In this document: piece after piece, positions 1 to 13,264 of the stretch
Numbering within the stretch: the first letter of the stretch is position 1
How the letters are laid out: the number at the start of each line of letters is the position of its first letter
Source of the DNA: Aselliscus stoliczkanus
Lineage: Eukaryota; Chordata; Mammalia; Chiroptera; Hipposideridae
DNA: 64,000 bases
NCBI GenBank assembly: GCA_033961575.1
Contig: CM066727.1
Span: 117,540,434 to 117,604,433 of the forward strand
Direction: 5' to 3'
Translations under genes and position numbers: made by a program
The notes under the pieces: model-generated
Databases searched by the model: none
Seen by the model: only the letters and a program-made list of their open reading frames with translations
Told to the model about the DNA's origin: nothing

Positions 1-224
1 CAGTTTCTACCAGTCTGGGATTTATACTCTCCTGAAAAGGCACATTTTCTCATGTGCATTGTTAATGTGACCCCCCCAACCCCACCTCCGTCTTTTCATT
101 TGTCTGCTCCTTTATCTTAGTAGGCTGTTTGAAAAGCTGAGGAAAGACCATTTCAATGGAGATTAGAATCTGTGAGTGGCAGTAGAAAGAGACAGAGACA
201 GAGGGCAACTGGGATAAATCAGAA

Positions 225-345
225 TGGTGTGTCTGACTCAACAGGACTGGGGTCCTTGTCCCCCTTGGGCCGCTGAGTGGCTGTGTGACCTTGGGCATGA
301 CACCTGACCTCTGTGGCATGTACTGATAAGGTCCCATCTAGTCCA
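225..345 (+). repeat. MIR SINE fragment
   Basis: The stretch contains the MIR core wording 'gctgtgtgaccttgggcatg' followed by a decayed 'cctctgtg' segment. MIRs are ancient tRNA-derived SINEs shared by all mammals. Boundaries are approximate and no function is implied. Confidence 0.6.
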
Positions 346-2589
346 GACATTTCAGAATTATTAGTTTACACAATGAGGCAGGGGGAGAGAGAACAAGCCT
401 TTGGGTGATGCTTTCCGTCAAAGACCAAACTGAGGATGAGAATCACTTCGTTTTAATTTCAGAAATAACCAGTCATTCTTCCGTTGGCCTCACTCAAAGG
501 ATGTTTATCTAACTCCGATGAGTTTCAAACTTCCAAATTGGCTGCCATGGTAGGCAAGCTCCTATGTACAGGCTGCACACCAGGGGCAATGCCACAGAGA
601 TACTAGAGCAGATCAGCACACGGGCAATTCCCATCCTGTAGCTGAAGCTTTGGCAGAGAATAGCTTTGCTCAGGTCCCGGGCTCATTGGTGACCTGACCC
701 TGTTGGTGATGTCACTGCATCTATCCCTGAGGCGGTCCCATCCCAGCCCTGGACTTGGCTGGGTTACCTGCAGGCCTTCATCTCTCAGACTTTTGGGTAA
801 GGATTATGTGGGGCTACTATGCCTCCCCATCTCTGTGCACCCCAGGCCCACCCATGGCAGGCAAAACGTGCTACTCCTTGGAGCCTGGCTCTTCAGGACA
901 CAGCTCCCAGAGGCAGTATAGGCAGGAGCATCCCTGCAGCTCCAAGGGCGTGATGGGGATGCCTCCTGTCTGGAGGCCCTGATCGCGCTCACCCTCCACC
1001 GCCCTGGGAGGACACTCAGGCAACTAGGCCTATGCCCTTTGGCCTTCCCCACCCTTCTGGAAGACGGACCATCCTGGCAGTGGTCTGGAGGCCCAGGGCA
1101 CACAGGAAGCAGAATTCCTTTTACCTGCAGCTGAGCACCTCCTTCCTCCCTTACTGGCAGCCCCACCGGAAGCCACGTGGAACTTGGCTGTCTAACTGAA
1201 TCTCACAGACTGAAAGAGACTTTGAAGGGTAGTCTTGGTCCCCTACCTAAGGAGAAGACACAGACCCCAGTGACCACAGTTTCTGAGGGCAGAGGAGGAC
1301 AAGCTGCAGTTCTTGAGAGGCTCGACTTCCTGCCTCAGCAGGTCTCTCCCATTTGCATTCTCCTCGCCCCCTCAGCCGGGGATGCTGTGGCCTGGCCTCT
1401 CCCTGGCAGAGTGCCCTGGCTCCCCTCGAAGAGGCAAGAGGAGGGTCACGGCATCACCACCCTCCTGAGCAACAAGGGTCTGCATTTCTAGTTGTACCTT
1501 GTCAAAACTGAGCCAGCATGCCTCCACTTCCTTCACCTGAACATTTATAAGCACCTACTATGTGCCAGGCACTTCCTCCATCCTTAAAATGCAATTTGTG
1601 CACAGCAGCAGGCCTCTGTGTATGGTCAGCTCAGGAATGAGATGCAGAACGTGGAGGTGTGGTGCCTGTGTGCGCTTGCCCATCTGATCAAAGGCAAGTG
1701 GCAGAACACACGGGTGCTGCCCCCTCCCTTTCCTCCTCTGCTCCAGTTAATCAGGGGGAATAAGGCTGTGCCCTGCTCAGGTGTGCGCAAGAACACTGTG
1801 CTTACAGAGCCTTGGAAAAAGGAGCATCTGCCTGCAAAACGTTTCCTGCAATTGTAGCAGGAGGAGGCACGATTGTTGGCTTGGTGTACGTTCGGAGCAG
1901 ATGCTGCAGATGAGGAAAATGGGGTGCTGTCTTCTTGGGGTCTGCTGCACTCTGGCCGGGACGCTGAGGCCATTATAGGGAGGGTGGTGCAGGAACTTGG
2001 AACCCCATCTCCACCGTGTCTCCTGGGACCGCAAACCTAGAAGCTAGAGCTAGAGGCAGTGACAGAGGAGCGAAACTCTGTGGGTCTGGGGGCCCTGTCA
2101 TCCTCTCCTCCAAGGAACCCATAGCGTTATGGGCACGGGGACTTCGCCTGCCAGAGCCTCACCCTAACATACAGGTCTTCTCAGAGCTACCAAGAGGTAG
2201 AAAGGTGCTGGGCACGAGCCTGATTATGTCCCCAGCACCTGCATCCTGCGCATGCGCTGCTCAGGCCAAGGGACTCGCGCGCCCCTTTGCAGCTCCCCAG
2301 TGTGCCTGGCACGGGCTCTCTGCCCAGCCTGTTAGCTCCTGTCACTTCGAATCGAAGTGAGTGCGGGACTAAGGAGGAAAGAAAAAAGGGAAAGGCCTAG
2401 AATTTGTCCCATAGAAACTTATGTTCGTCTGTACAAAAACCATTGATAAAGAGAAGCAGGGTTTATGTAATATATTTTAATCCTGCAGTCTTGTTTTCTT
2501 TCTGTCCCCAAATTTTTCACCTCAGGCTCAGGGTGAAGCAGGCTAATTTGTCTCTCTCAGAGAGCTGGGGCAAGGGTAGTGGAGGTCAC
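346..2589. other. non-coding DNA, no gene seen
   Basis: GC-moderate sequence with several short overlapping open frames on both strands, none with convincing splice context or protein-like composition. A short L2/MIR-like piece lies near 1545-1600 ('cctactatgtgccaggcac'). Nothing else can be supported by eye. Confidence 0.5.
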
Positions 2590-2885
2590 CGCCTCCCACT
2601 TTATAGGTGAGGAAACAGAGGTCACAGGAAGCATCGCACCTGGGGCGTCCCCCAGGAATCAGGAGACGGATGGCAAGTGCGGCCCTCACTTCTCAGCCTC
2701 CGGTAATGAAACCCAGTGGCTCCTGGCTCTGCTCAGCCCGGCCGGAGGCAGAGAGCCTGTGTGTGGTCAGCACTGGGCAGGAACTCGCCTTGTCCCCCTC
2801 ACTCCTTGTCTCTACAATGGGGATTAAGCCATTAAGACTTCTTGTGAAGATTAAATGAGATGAAAAATGTTTGACAGTCAGGAGA
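2590..2885. repeat. two MIR-like fragments in opposite orientation
   Basis: The first part (about 2590-2660) has 'ataggtgaggaaacagaggt', the minus-strand MIR wording. The second (about 2750-2885) has 'tctacaatggggatta' and 'gattaaatgagatgaa', the plus-strand MIR 3' half. Both are diverged. Confidence 0.5.
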
Positions 2886-2989
2886 ATTCTTTACAAGCAT
2901 TCATCTATCTACCCTGGAGTTCACTCCCTTCTCCACGCTGCCAGGCTCTGCCCCTCCTCCAAAGCCCTGGTCTCCTCCCTTAGAGAAAA

Positions 2990-3190
2990 CGGCAGAAACT
3001 TTAAGGCCAGGCCACCCTGTGTGTGAAGCCCAGCTGGGTCACAGACCAGCCGTGTGCATTTGGGCGAGCCGACCACTCTGACGCTCAGTCCCCACATTTG
3101 CACACTTGGAATAATAACACCCACTTCTTCAAAGTGGCTTGAGGATCAACTGAGATGAGACGTGTTTACAGGCACCAGGGTGGCCTGACC
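2990..3190 (+). repeat. MIR SINE fragment
   Basis: Diverged MIR: a 'gaagcccagctgggtcacag' head-like section, then a 'cacacttggaataataacac' section and a 'gaggatcaactgagatgaga' tail, in the usual MIR order. Confidence 0.6.
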
Positions 3191-3854
3191 CTGGTCGGCC
3201 TTTCCCCCAAACGCACTAATGGGCCCACACAGATCCTCCTCTCAGCTCCTCAGACCTGCTTGTGCTGGTCAGCAGTTTTCCAGTTTGGGAAGTAAAAAAA
3301 GAAAAGTGCCTTTTTTACTTTGGGGTGGAGATGCAGGAAGTGGACTCCAAGTCTCTCTCCCAAACTGACATTGCCTGAGATCAGAATGTAGCGGGGCTCA
3401 GAGCCCATTGTTTGGGGATCCCCACTACAGAAGCAGCAGAGGAAAGGTGGCTGAATCCAGTTTCACCCCTCACACCCAGGGTGAGGCCATAGGACTTTCT
3501 CTGCTTGGTACCTCTGAAGTGCTCTCTGAATTCCACTTGTCTTGGCAGAGGCATTTAGCGTTCTGTTCAGCAGGGAGGTCCAAGGTGCCTTTGGAGTTTG
3601 GGTGCAGAGCTGAGTGGTATTGACTGAATCCACAGGACTCAGCTGCCCTCTAGTGGCCAGAGAGGAAAAGGCACGGGCAACCCTGGGCTAAGCTTGCCTG
3701 ACAAGGAGACTGCCAGCCCTGAGTTATGGTGGTGATGGTGTGTGTGGTCACCTGGAGACTCAGCAGCACCAGGATGCACCAACCTAAACTAGGCCAACAT
3801 GTGGAGGTCGACCCCTGGACACGCTCCAGGCCCTAGATTTGGGGTTTCACTCAC

Positions 3855-4095
<241 letters not shown>

Positions 4096-4342
4096 CTTTG
4101 GGCACAGGCAGGGGTCCTCTCAACCCCCGCCCCCCTTCGCCTCAGAGTCACAAAATCAGCAGGGCTCTCCAGTGGTAATGTGGGCACAGTGATGCCCACC
4201 TGACCTGCAGCCACATACACTAAAGTGACTTTTATGGGGCATTTGGAATGAGAGATCCAGGACTCTTTTTGCTTTATCCTTAAAAGAAGGAAATAAACTC
4301 CTAAAAATTCATTTGATGCAATGTTTGGAGCTAAACTGTGTG

Positions 4343-4850
4343 CCTGTGTCTCAGTTACCTGTTGTTGCCTAACAAACCACCCCAAAATCTAGTGGCTTAA
4401 AACAACGTCTTCTATTTATCGTGAAATCTGTAGGCTGACTGGGCTCAGCTGGGTAGCTTTTCTGTTTTACATAATTTCTTTTTGGGGCTGGAATGTCCAA
4501 AGTGGCTTCTACATGCACATGTCTGGCACCTCTGCTGGGATGGCTGGACCCGCCAGGGAGGGTAGGGGATTGGGGTGGGGAGTCACCAGGCATCTCTCTA
4601 CATGGTATCTCCAGCAGGGTGCCTGGGCCTCTGCTATGCTGCCAGTACCTCCTAAGGACCAGTACCTCCTAAGCCCCAATGAGCAAGTCCTTGTCAAAAC
4701 TGATTGTACTGCATTCACCAAAGGAAGTCACGTGGCCAAGCCCAGGGTCAGGGTGGGAGGGAACCACACAGGGACGTGAATTCCGAGAGGCATGTCCATT
4801 GGGGGCCACCAATGTGGCAGTCTCCAGTAGCCAGTCCCAAAATGGGGCCC
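4343..4850 (-). repeat. ancient LTR/MER-class interspersed repeat
   Basis: Begins with 'ctcagttacctgttgttgcc' and 'gtggcttaaaacaac', wording shared by a large old mammalian repeat class. The reverse complement ends like the element at 33243-33765, so this copy lies on the minus strand. Subfamily was not determined. Confidence 0.5.
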
Positions 4851-7725
4851 TTCCTAAAGCAGTGTGACTGTGCCCCTGGTACATCTGGGAATCAGGGTAC
4901 GTGTGCTGCTGCTGTTCTACCCTAGAAAGACTTTCAACTGGGAAATTGCAATGCTCCATATTTGGTGTGATAGGGAATAATAAGATGAGATCTGTGGAGT
5001 CTTTCTTGGTCTTAAGTAGAGGTCTTAGGAGCTGACTGAACTCCCCTCCCCACCAGCTTGAGGGGTCACACCCCCTCAGTAAGTCACTATTTCATTTCTC
5101 TGAGTGGAAGCCATTCCAGCATTGAAGATGTCTGCACACCAAAGGAACACCATAAAATTCCTCGTTTATTTCTCCTTTTCTATTTGTCATCAGTGAGGGA
5201 ATGGTGACTTTCTAGGTGTAAGACATAATGGCACTAGGGTTTTGTGATGGTGAGCACATCAAATTTTAAGGTCACTGGGCTCTAGGCACAAGCTCCAAAA
5301 AATGATTTCCAGCTGTTAAGTCTTAGCTTTATTTTCTGTTTTTGTCTCTGGTGCAGAGGTGTGGGTTAATCATAGTCCCCTGGTCATTAGACTGCCTTTG
5401 TTTTACTTGTTTATGTATGTGTTTATTTATTTACTTATTCTTTTTGGCTCCCATTTCCATGCCCCACCTGCACAGGCAAACATTTTAATGTGCTTACTGT
5501 ATGTCCTTTTATTTGTGTGCATTCTTCCAAGCTATGTATCACTTTTTTTTGTATGCATACATGTTTCATTTACATAAACAGTGTTAAGTTATAAATCTAA
5601 TTTTGCTTTTTGCTGTTCCCATCAGTACTGCAGTTTAGAGGTCCATTTGTGTTGTTCCATGTATCCCTAGTTTGTTGTTTCATGGTGTGCACTCACTCAG
5701 CGCCATTTTCGCCTCTGCCATTTGACCTGGCCATCCTCCTGGTGACAGACCCCTGGATATCCTTGGCTCCCATCCCACAAATGTCGCTGCTAGGGACCTC
5801 CTCAGCAGAACTGTGAGCATTTCTTGAGGCTTTATGTGCAGGCGCAGAATCGCTGGCTCATAGCGGGTGTGTGTAACAAATGTGACCAGGGTGCTTTTCT
5901 GACCGGACACCCCAGGCTCCACTCCCAGCAGCGATGCTGAAGGGCACACCCTGTCTTCCCAACCCAGCCCTGGGATGAGCCAGAACAAGAAGATGCAGAC
6001 ACAGCCCCTGCTCACGAGGATCCCATGACGTTATTCCTCGCTGCATCCCTAACACAGGCCCTGTGGACTTTGGTTTGCTGACTTCACCCCTGCCAGCCTG
6101 ACCAAGCTCCGGCAGCCCCGGGCCACATCCCTTGGCTTTGGTACCCAGGCCCCATCTGCCTGCCCTCCTCAGCTTTGTGTCATGGCAAACACACCAAAGA
6201 AACTGGGAACTGATTTACTCAAAGAGAGGAGCTCAGTGTAGACGTGAGATCTCACCTCCCCCAGAGTCACCTATCACATGACAGGCTTAGCGAGGTGCTG
6301 GGTCCATGGACCATGCGCTGGAGCACACTCACTGGCACCCAGTGGCTTGTTTTACCCTCAACAGTGACTCCTGATAGCCATTTCTTGGTTGGTTAATAAA
6401 AGCAACGTCACTATGTCACTATGATAAAATGACACAGTCTGGGAGTCATGAAACCCTGGAGACCTAAACCAGATCACCTAGTCTGGACATTCCCTTTCAC
6501 AAGAAAAGACACTGACGCCCAGAAAAATGATCTTCTCAAGACCATTGGGTAATTGAGATGCAAAGCTGGGGCCAGAAACCCGGGGTCCCGTCATCCAGAC
6601 CACTGCCCTACATCCTTTCCCACTTCAAGGACCCCAAACCCACAGACAACCCCCAACTTTATTTCATGAGATTGAACTCCCTCCTTCCCCAGCTTGGTCT
6701 TGAGAAAGACTCAGAAATACTAAACTGACGTTATTGGTGGCTTTCCTTCCTTTTCTAGTTCAGTGTAGCAAACAGTAAAGTAGAGCAAGCCCAAGTAAAA
6801 CAAAGTGGGAGGAGAAGAGAATAACAGAACTGTTTCTCAATGGTGAAAAGTCAGAAATGGAATAAGGGACCATCTCCCTTCAGGATGCCAGGCCAGTGGG
6901 TGTTTCCCGCCATTCTCCCAATGGAGAAACAGAACCAGAGGCATCTAAGGGGTGGCTACAAAGGAATACGACCAGTTATTTAGCAAATATAGCTGAAACT
7001 ACACACATAGCTCCATGTTCCTATTCACAAGAGTCACCAAAGCAGGTTTTATTCCTTTGTACATGTCTCCTCCTCATAGCTCAGAGCAACAATTCCTAAT
7101 ATCCTCACAGTATGTGTTTCTTCTTTCATCTATCTGACATTCCATGAAAATAGTAACAATAGCAGCAATTACAGAAATACTCAAATAACAGTTATATTAT
7201 TTGTAAATAAGATAAAATATAAAACTGACAATGTTGGACATAGGAAAACATGACTGAGACAAATTTTCCTTCTGGACAAATGCTTAATCACGTAGGATGA
7301 TAGGATGACAGGAGTTGAAAACGAGGGTGTGCGTTCTGGGAATAAATAAACCAATGTCCCATTGGGCATGTTTCAGGTTGTGCTCCTGGGGGAAGGCCCG
7401 CCTCTCTGCATTGCAACACCCTGGAATGCCCTAAAACCTTCTTTTGAGAATTAGAACCGGCTAGAGGGACAAGGGTCCCTCAGAGCTTGAAGCTAATTTG
7501 TTTATCCACCCCCTAGGGAAAATGTTAGAAAGAATGAGTGCTTTCTTTGTGATCCTAGCTCACACTGAGCACTGGTTTTGTGGACGGGGTGCCCGACACA
7601 ATCATCCATGGAGTCTGTTTGGTTCTGTTCCCAGGCTGTGCCAGGGAGCTGTGTTCCTGGCCCTGTGAGTCCAGCACATGGCTGCCCATGCCCTACCCCA
7701 TGCCATGAGTTCCGGGAAGATTTAT
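4851..7725. other. non-coding DNA with old repeat debris
   Basis: AT-rich at 5330-5600, with possible old L1-like sequence (5330-5880) and a minus-strand MIR-like piece near 6470-6600. No exon with paired splice signals was recognised. Confidence 0.4.
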
Positions 7726-8135
7726 TAATTTTTGAATTCATATACTATTAGATTCACCCTTTTAAAGTGTACAGTTCAACAGCTTTTGGCATATTCTGAG
7801 CTGTGTGAGCATCACCATTATCTAACTCCAGAACATTTTCACCACTCCAAAGAAACTGCTTGCCCATCAGCAGTTATTCCCAATCTTTTCCCCTCTGAGC
7901 CCCAGCCTCTGGCCACCACTGATCTACTTTCTGTCTCTCTACATAGGCCTATTCAGGAAATTTCATATAAATGGAATCACACAGATTTTTGTGACTGCCT
8001 TCTTTCACGCATAATGTTTTCAGGGTTCACCCTTGTTGTAGGCTGAATCAGTAATTCATTTATATGGTTGAGTAATATTGTATCATAAGGATATAGCATA
8101 TTTTATTTACCTATTTATCAGTTGATGCGCTCGGG
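7726..8135 (-). mobile_element. old L1 3' end fragment
   Basis: Diverged text such as 'taaagtgtacagttcaacag', 'cccagcctctggccaccact' and 'aatggaatcacacagatttt' is the minus-strand reading of old mammalian L1 3' regions. No open frame is preserved. Confidence 0.65.
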
Positions 8136-9330
8136 GAGGATTTTCGTACTAATCTCTGCTGAACTTGAAACCTATAGACAGTAAGTAACTTTTGCCATTT
8201 CCTGATCTGATAGCTAACATGACAAAATTAGCATTTTAGGAAGATCACTGTGCTGGGCCCGTGACTCTCAGATGTGCAGTGAGGCAGAAATGGGGGCTGG
8301 TGGAATTTGGAGCTTCCTTCTACCAAAAAAGAAAAAAGTCACGGGTCCCTAGGGAATCTTTGTGCAAGAAGGCGACCTGAACTCTCTCTGTCTCCAGCTC
8401 TGACTATAAAGCCATAAAGCCATAGGCTTAAAAGAGCAGCTCGTTCTGGGGGTGAGAGCCCAGTGGTGGCTTCAACCTTGTCTCATACTTCTCCTCGAAG
8501 CTCTGTTGAAAATCAGCCTTCCACGCTCTTTCCTGCAATGGGCGTAACTGTTAATTGCCTCTTGCACAATTATCTGCCAAAACCCTGGTGTTAATGAAAT
8601 GAATGATTTGGTTATCCTTGTTAGTAATGGCATGCAGTATGCAAAGGCCCATTCTTGCATCCGCGAGGCTGGCGGGAAGGCCCTGCCAAGGCTCTGTGAA
8701 TGGTTTACAAGGAGCTCTTTCAGCTCAGCTGGACTGGGGCAGGGAAGACTGCCTGAGGCCAGAGGGGTGCCGCCTGGCCCCTGCACACACACACACCCTC
8801 CATGATGTGTCAAGAGGGGGAAACGAGGCCAGACCTCAGCTCCATGCGCCAAGTCTGATCTACAAAGCCTAGGGCTGCTTCCTTTCTGGTGTGTAGGGAA
8901 GGGACACACTGAAGGACCATGGTAACATGTCAGGTTTATGGAGGTCCAGCGAGAAGGTTGGTTGACTGGCAGTAGAGGCATCTCCTTCCACTGGGGCATT
9001 CCAAACCACCCCTCCCCATAACACCCCCTGCACGGCTTCCCGTCCATCCTCCTCTCGTCTTCCCTTTGCCTATGTCAGGTTTTCACTCCGTTCCCTCTGT
9101 CTCTCTTCCCAGTGGGGCTGCCCAACGCTGTGCCTCCATTTTGTCTGGTCCAGTCTTCCTCTATTGTTCATGCTTACTGCTTTTCAAGGAATGGAGGAAG
9201 AACAGAGAAAGAAAAGGAGACAGAAATGGGTGTGGGTTGGGCAAATAGGGCTGATGAAGGCACATGTGTAAGGAAATATGGGCAGTTATTTGGAGGACAT
9301 TGTATTCAATACACACATTGGGCATATGTA
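8136..9330. other. unique-looking non-coding DNA
   Basis: No repeat was recognised in about 8470-8900. It contains homeobox- and GATA-like words ('gttaattg', 'attatctgcc') and the longest non-repeat open frame of the window (minus strand, 191 codons, 8472-9047), which lacks family resemblance and is probably chance. A regulatory role is possible but unproven. Confidence 0.35.
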
Positions 9331-9355
9331 AACACACATACACATACACACATAT

Positions 9356-9393
<38 letters not shown>

Positions 9394-9403
9394 TTGCACA
9401 CAC
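9331..9403 (+). repeat. (CA)n microsatellite
   Basis: Imperfect CA/TACA start, then an uninterrupted CA run through about 9388 and a short imperfect end. Confidence 0.95.
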
Positions 9404-10119
9404 ATTTTCTCCTCCTCTTGTCTTCAGGAATATTCTATTCAGGAATGAGGTCCTCAAGTTTGGAACTAGTCCTAGAGTTGTGCTAAGAAATGTGCCTAGA
9501 CTTAATGCGTGTAGTTGAGGGGCTCTCATGAAATCAGCAGAACCAAGTTCTCACCCCACTGTTGGCCAGAGAACAAGTTTCTGGAGGCTGTGCGGGTGAT
9601 GGGGGTGTACCCGGGCCACTTACTCCACAACGATATGTAACAATGTGAGAAACATGCTTGTACACATAGTTATTTTGACAGTTTCCTGTATGCCACTCTA
9701 AAAATTTTGCAGCAACTTCAACAATGATAATGAAACAGAAGGATAAACTAAATTCTGTGACAGGAACATAATATGTGAAGAAAATAGAAAGTCAAAGCTA
9801 AGACCAGCTCCTATTGCGGCTAGCAAGGCTACAGACTGGTCCCTGAGATATGCAGCCCTTCCCACTGTTGGTGGTGAGGAAGGAATCCCCCCTGGGCCCT
9901 GCGAGGGGGGCGGGCGTGTGGAGGTAGAGGTGGGAGTCTCTGATAGCTTCCCTGCAGTGGAGAAAGAAAAGACCTGTGTGAAGGCCTCTAGGGGCGTCCC
10001 TCATGGGAGATGGGGAAAGAGTGCCAGCATGACCATTAGCACAAGCAAGAGACAAAATACGGCAACCCAAATTACCCAGGTTGAGCTGAGGGTAAAATTC
10101 CCATCATCTAGTTCAGTCA

Positions 10120-10415
10120 TTTTTTTTTTTGGGGGGGGCGGTATTTATTTATTTTTTAATTTTTTAAGTCTCAATATCATCTTTATTTTTTAAATTAGTT
10201 TCGGGTGTACAAAGCAATGTAATAGTTAGACATTTACAGCCCTCGCAAAGTGATAACCTGCCTCCCCCAATCTACTACCCCTCTGACATCATATATAGCT
10301 GTTACAGTTCCATCGACTCTATTCCCTATGCTGTACTCCACATCCTATATGTAATTATATTTGACATTATATTTGACATAAAAATATTAAATTATAGTTG
10401 ACATTCAGTATTATT
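10120..10415 (-). mobile_element. L1 3' end fragment
   Basis: A T-rich start (the reverse of a poly(A) tail) is followed by 'ttagtttcgggtgtacaaag' and 'ctatgctgtactccacatcc', the reverse reading of an L1 3'UTR. The same family recurs at 14300 and 40905. The copy is truncated and non-coding. Confidence 0.85.
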
Positions 10416-10466
10416 CATGTTTAATGTTTTTGGGAAAGCAGTGATATTCTTCTATTCCAATAAAGT

Positions 10467-10467
<1 letters not shown>

Positions 10468-10532
<65 letters not shown>
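10468..10532 (+). repeat. (GA)n microsatellite
   Basis: A GA dinucleotide run with one early AAAG interruption. It directly follows the L1 tail fragment. Confidence 0.96.
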
Positions 10533-10535
<3 letters not shown>

Positions 10536-10680
10536 TTCTTTGCTTCAGATGGGGGTGGGGACCTGGCCATTTCCCCAGGGCCTCTCCTTCCCCTCACAGA
10601 GATTGCTGAGATGCCTCTGCTATGAATCCCAAGGATTTGAAAACCCTTAGCCTCGTCTAAGTGAATGGATGGACATCAAG

Positions 10681-10770
10681 AAGGAAAGAGGAAGGGAGGG
10701 AAAGAGGGAAGGAAGGAAAGAAGGAAGGAAGGAAGGAAGGAAGGAAGGAAGGAAGGAAGGAAGGAAAGAA
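10681..10770 (+). repeat. (GGAA)n microsatellite
   Basis: A purine-only tract whose right half is a nearly perfect GGAA tetranucleotide run and whose left half is imperfect GAGGGA/GGAA. Tandem GGAA also resembles the ETS-factor core, but no function is implied. Confidence 0.95.
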
Positions 10771-10934
10771 TTTGCCTTTTATTGCTACTTCCGCAAAATT
10801 ACTATGAGAACCAATAAGAAAATTTATATTTTGAGGCATGAATTGGAGCTTCCTCTTCTTGTTGGGCAAGGTGACACTTTGATTCTTTTTCACCCCAATT
10901 AAACAAACCATGGTACACCAAGAGACTGAAGGGG

Positions 10935-11155
10935 CTGTAAGCATATGGGCCCTGGAGCCAGACTGCCTGGGTTTGAATCCTGGCCCTGCTACTTAGGAAC
11001 TGCGTGATGCTGGAAAAGTGACTTAACTTCTCTGTCTCAGTTTCTCCATCAGTAAAAGGGGGTAAAAGTGCCTGCCTCATGTGGTTGTGAGGATCATATC
11101 TGTTAGTGGATATATGGTATTTAGGACAGTTTTTGGCATGTGGCAATGACTTAAC
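10935..11155 (+). repeat. MIR SINE
   Basis: Clear MIR order: 'ggagccagactgcctgggtt', 'gaatcctggccctgctactt', 'ctctgtctcagtttctccat', then 'tgtggttgtgaggatcatat'. One of the best preserved MIRs in the window. Confidence 0.85.
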
Positions 11156-13129
11156 AAGCTAGCTGTTGTTATGTTATAGGTATATAAGTATACGATGCCA
11201 TGTTTCATGCATAGGATTTCCAGCCTCTGCCCTCAGGTCGCAGCCTGTCTCACCTCACAGCCCCACAGTGGCTTAGCTCTCCCACAGAGGGCAGACAGGC
11301 CTCTGTGAACATGGTGGGTAACCGAGGACGGGGTGAGATTTTAGGCCTTTTATTGTTTTGCTTGGAGCAAAAGAAATCTATTGTGACACCCGGTCACCAT
11401 CTTATTGTACAGTTGTGAGACATTGAAAGACAAGCCTTGCCTTAATCGCCATGAACTAGTGATCTATAAACCCAAGGTAGAGGGAGCATCCAAGGTGATA
11501 AGTGGATACTTTCCTCACAGCAGATATGTGCTAAACTCAGAGAAAGGGCACTAGACTGGTGTGTCTTGCCTAAAATTCATAGTCCCTTTCTCTTGATCCC
11601 ACCTGCTTCCCAGAGGTAAGGGGTGTTTTGAGGTCTCAAGTCCTTTATAGGTGATTTTCCAAGGTTCTCCCCTGACAAGTGTGAGGCTCTCCATATGTAA
11701 GGGGTTGGTATTATGAAGACCCAGGTGAGAGCTGCCAGGAGAGTAATGACCACAACCTTTACACCCCGTGTTTACATCTTCCTGATGTCAGCAAGCGTTT
11801 CCATCAGCCTGTGAAATGCAGTGTGGGGTCATTTCCCACAGTAGTCTGCCATCTACTCTGCACACCCAAACTCATAAACTAACCTCTGTAGTACAGACTG
11901 AGCCTGTTGTTGGGGAGGGAAGGGTGAGTGGGAGGCTCTGTGGCCAAGGAAGCGGGAGGGTGGAGAAGGAAGTGTGGACAGCCACAGACATCGAGTGTGC
12001 CAGGGAGGGCAGTGACACCAACATGACGGCAGTGGCCAAAGTAGCACACTGGGCTGTGGGTGGGAGCGTCTGGCTGGTAAGAGCAAACTTAAAGTCCCAG
12101 CAGAATCCTTTGTACTTGAGTCTATAGGAAATGGCTTGTACCTTACGTAGGAGGCTCAGAAACCCAGCTAAGAAACTATCCCAGATGACGAGAAGGGCAG
12201 GGTTCTTTGAGGGTCCATGGCAGCTTGTGCCAACATACAGGCATGGCCTGCGTGTTCTAAACTGCAGCCTCACGGTGGGGAGGATTCCACATTTCCTACT
12301 TCTTCAAGCCTGTTCTGAATCCTCTTGGCCATGAACACGGATAATCCAGGGCTCAGGACCACTGCCTGTCAGGAGAGACTGAGGCACTACTCTAAAGAGC
12401 CTGGCTCTGGGAGCTGCCCTGGAACCCCTGGGGAGTGAGACTTAGTGCATGGGCTGCCCAGGCCGTCATTCAGCCATCTAAAGGTGGTTCATTCCTCCTA
12501 TCTCATGAAGAGGAAAAGGATCTGCCTAAGAGAGGTTATGGGGCAAACAGCCAGTTTGTTAGACACAGGCTGATAGAGGCAGGTGGTAATTCGATTCCGC
12601 CAATGCTCCTTTAGCCTGTCGGTGGGCAGAGGGCTAGAGGAAGTGTGAGGATGCACAGCTTCAAAAAGAGATCCGCTTAATCCTTAACCATGTGGGAAAG
12701 AGGGACAGAGGGAGGAAGGAGACCTGAACCTGAGACAAGAGGAAGTGGCCTGCCCACTGGAGGCATGAGATGCGTGGTATCCCATGCATACCTGCTTCTC
12801 TGAGAGGGTTGCCTTTGCCAAGAATGAAGGGTGGGGGAACAGGTCAAGGGGACGCTAAGGGGGTGTTGGGCAGCCTGCCTCTCCGTGGGTACTGAGCATC
12901 TCTCCCCACCCTCTCTGGAGCTGCTGCCATCATCCTTTGCCCTCCGACTGTCCTCCAAGCCTACCTCTAGTTCTCTTTCTCCCTGGGGCTGTGAGAACGA
13001 CAGGGCGCCCAGCAGAGCCTGGACGTCAGCCTCAGTTCCTGGTCCCCAGTGTGTAAGTGTGTGTGTGTGTGAGAGCGTGTGCAGGGGCTGGGGGTCACGC
13101 ACAGCACAGACCAGGACACAGGAGTAGAG
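11156..13129. other. non-coding DNA upstream of the candidate gene
   Basis: No exon or young repeat was recognised. A short imperfect GT run lies near 13052-13072. The region immediately left of 13130 is where a promoter for the gene below would be expected, but no TATA box or CpG island is evident. Confidence 0.4.
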
Positions 13130-13264
13130 AGAGCTTCTAGAGGGTGATCCATGGGTCATACCCTACACCCTGGAGCCTGGAGGACCTATTACTGGGACCC
13201 ACCACCAGCCTCACACCGAGCAGCCAGAGCAGCATCGGTCACTGACTGGAGAAGCACAGACCAG
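13130..13264 (+). other. candidate 5' noncoding exon
   Basis: Seen: the segment ends in CAG|GTAAGT, a perfect splice donor consensus (intron begins at 13265). An ATG at 13151 opens 38 codons to the donor, but joining that frame to the acceptor at 13972 is not needed to reach the good ATG at 13984. I therefore read this as 5'UTR with at most an upstream open frame. The left edge, the transcription start, is unknown and set arbitrarily. It could be a non-functional donor, since GTAAGT occurs by chance. Confidence 0.35.

Noticed and set aside
8472..9047. 191-codon minus-strand frame
   Set aside because: No recognisable family, no paired splice sites, low-complexity CA patch inside; probably chance in GC-moderate DNA.
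13151..13264. ATG with 38 open codons up to the donor as a true start
   Set aside because: Joined to the 13886 acceptor it meets a stop within nine codons, and the phase does not suit the downstream membrane frame through that acceptor; more likely untranslated or an upstream frame.
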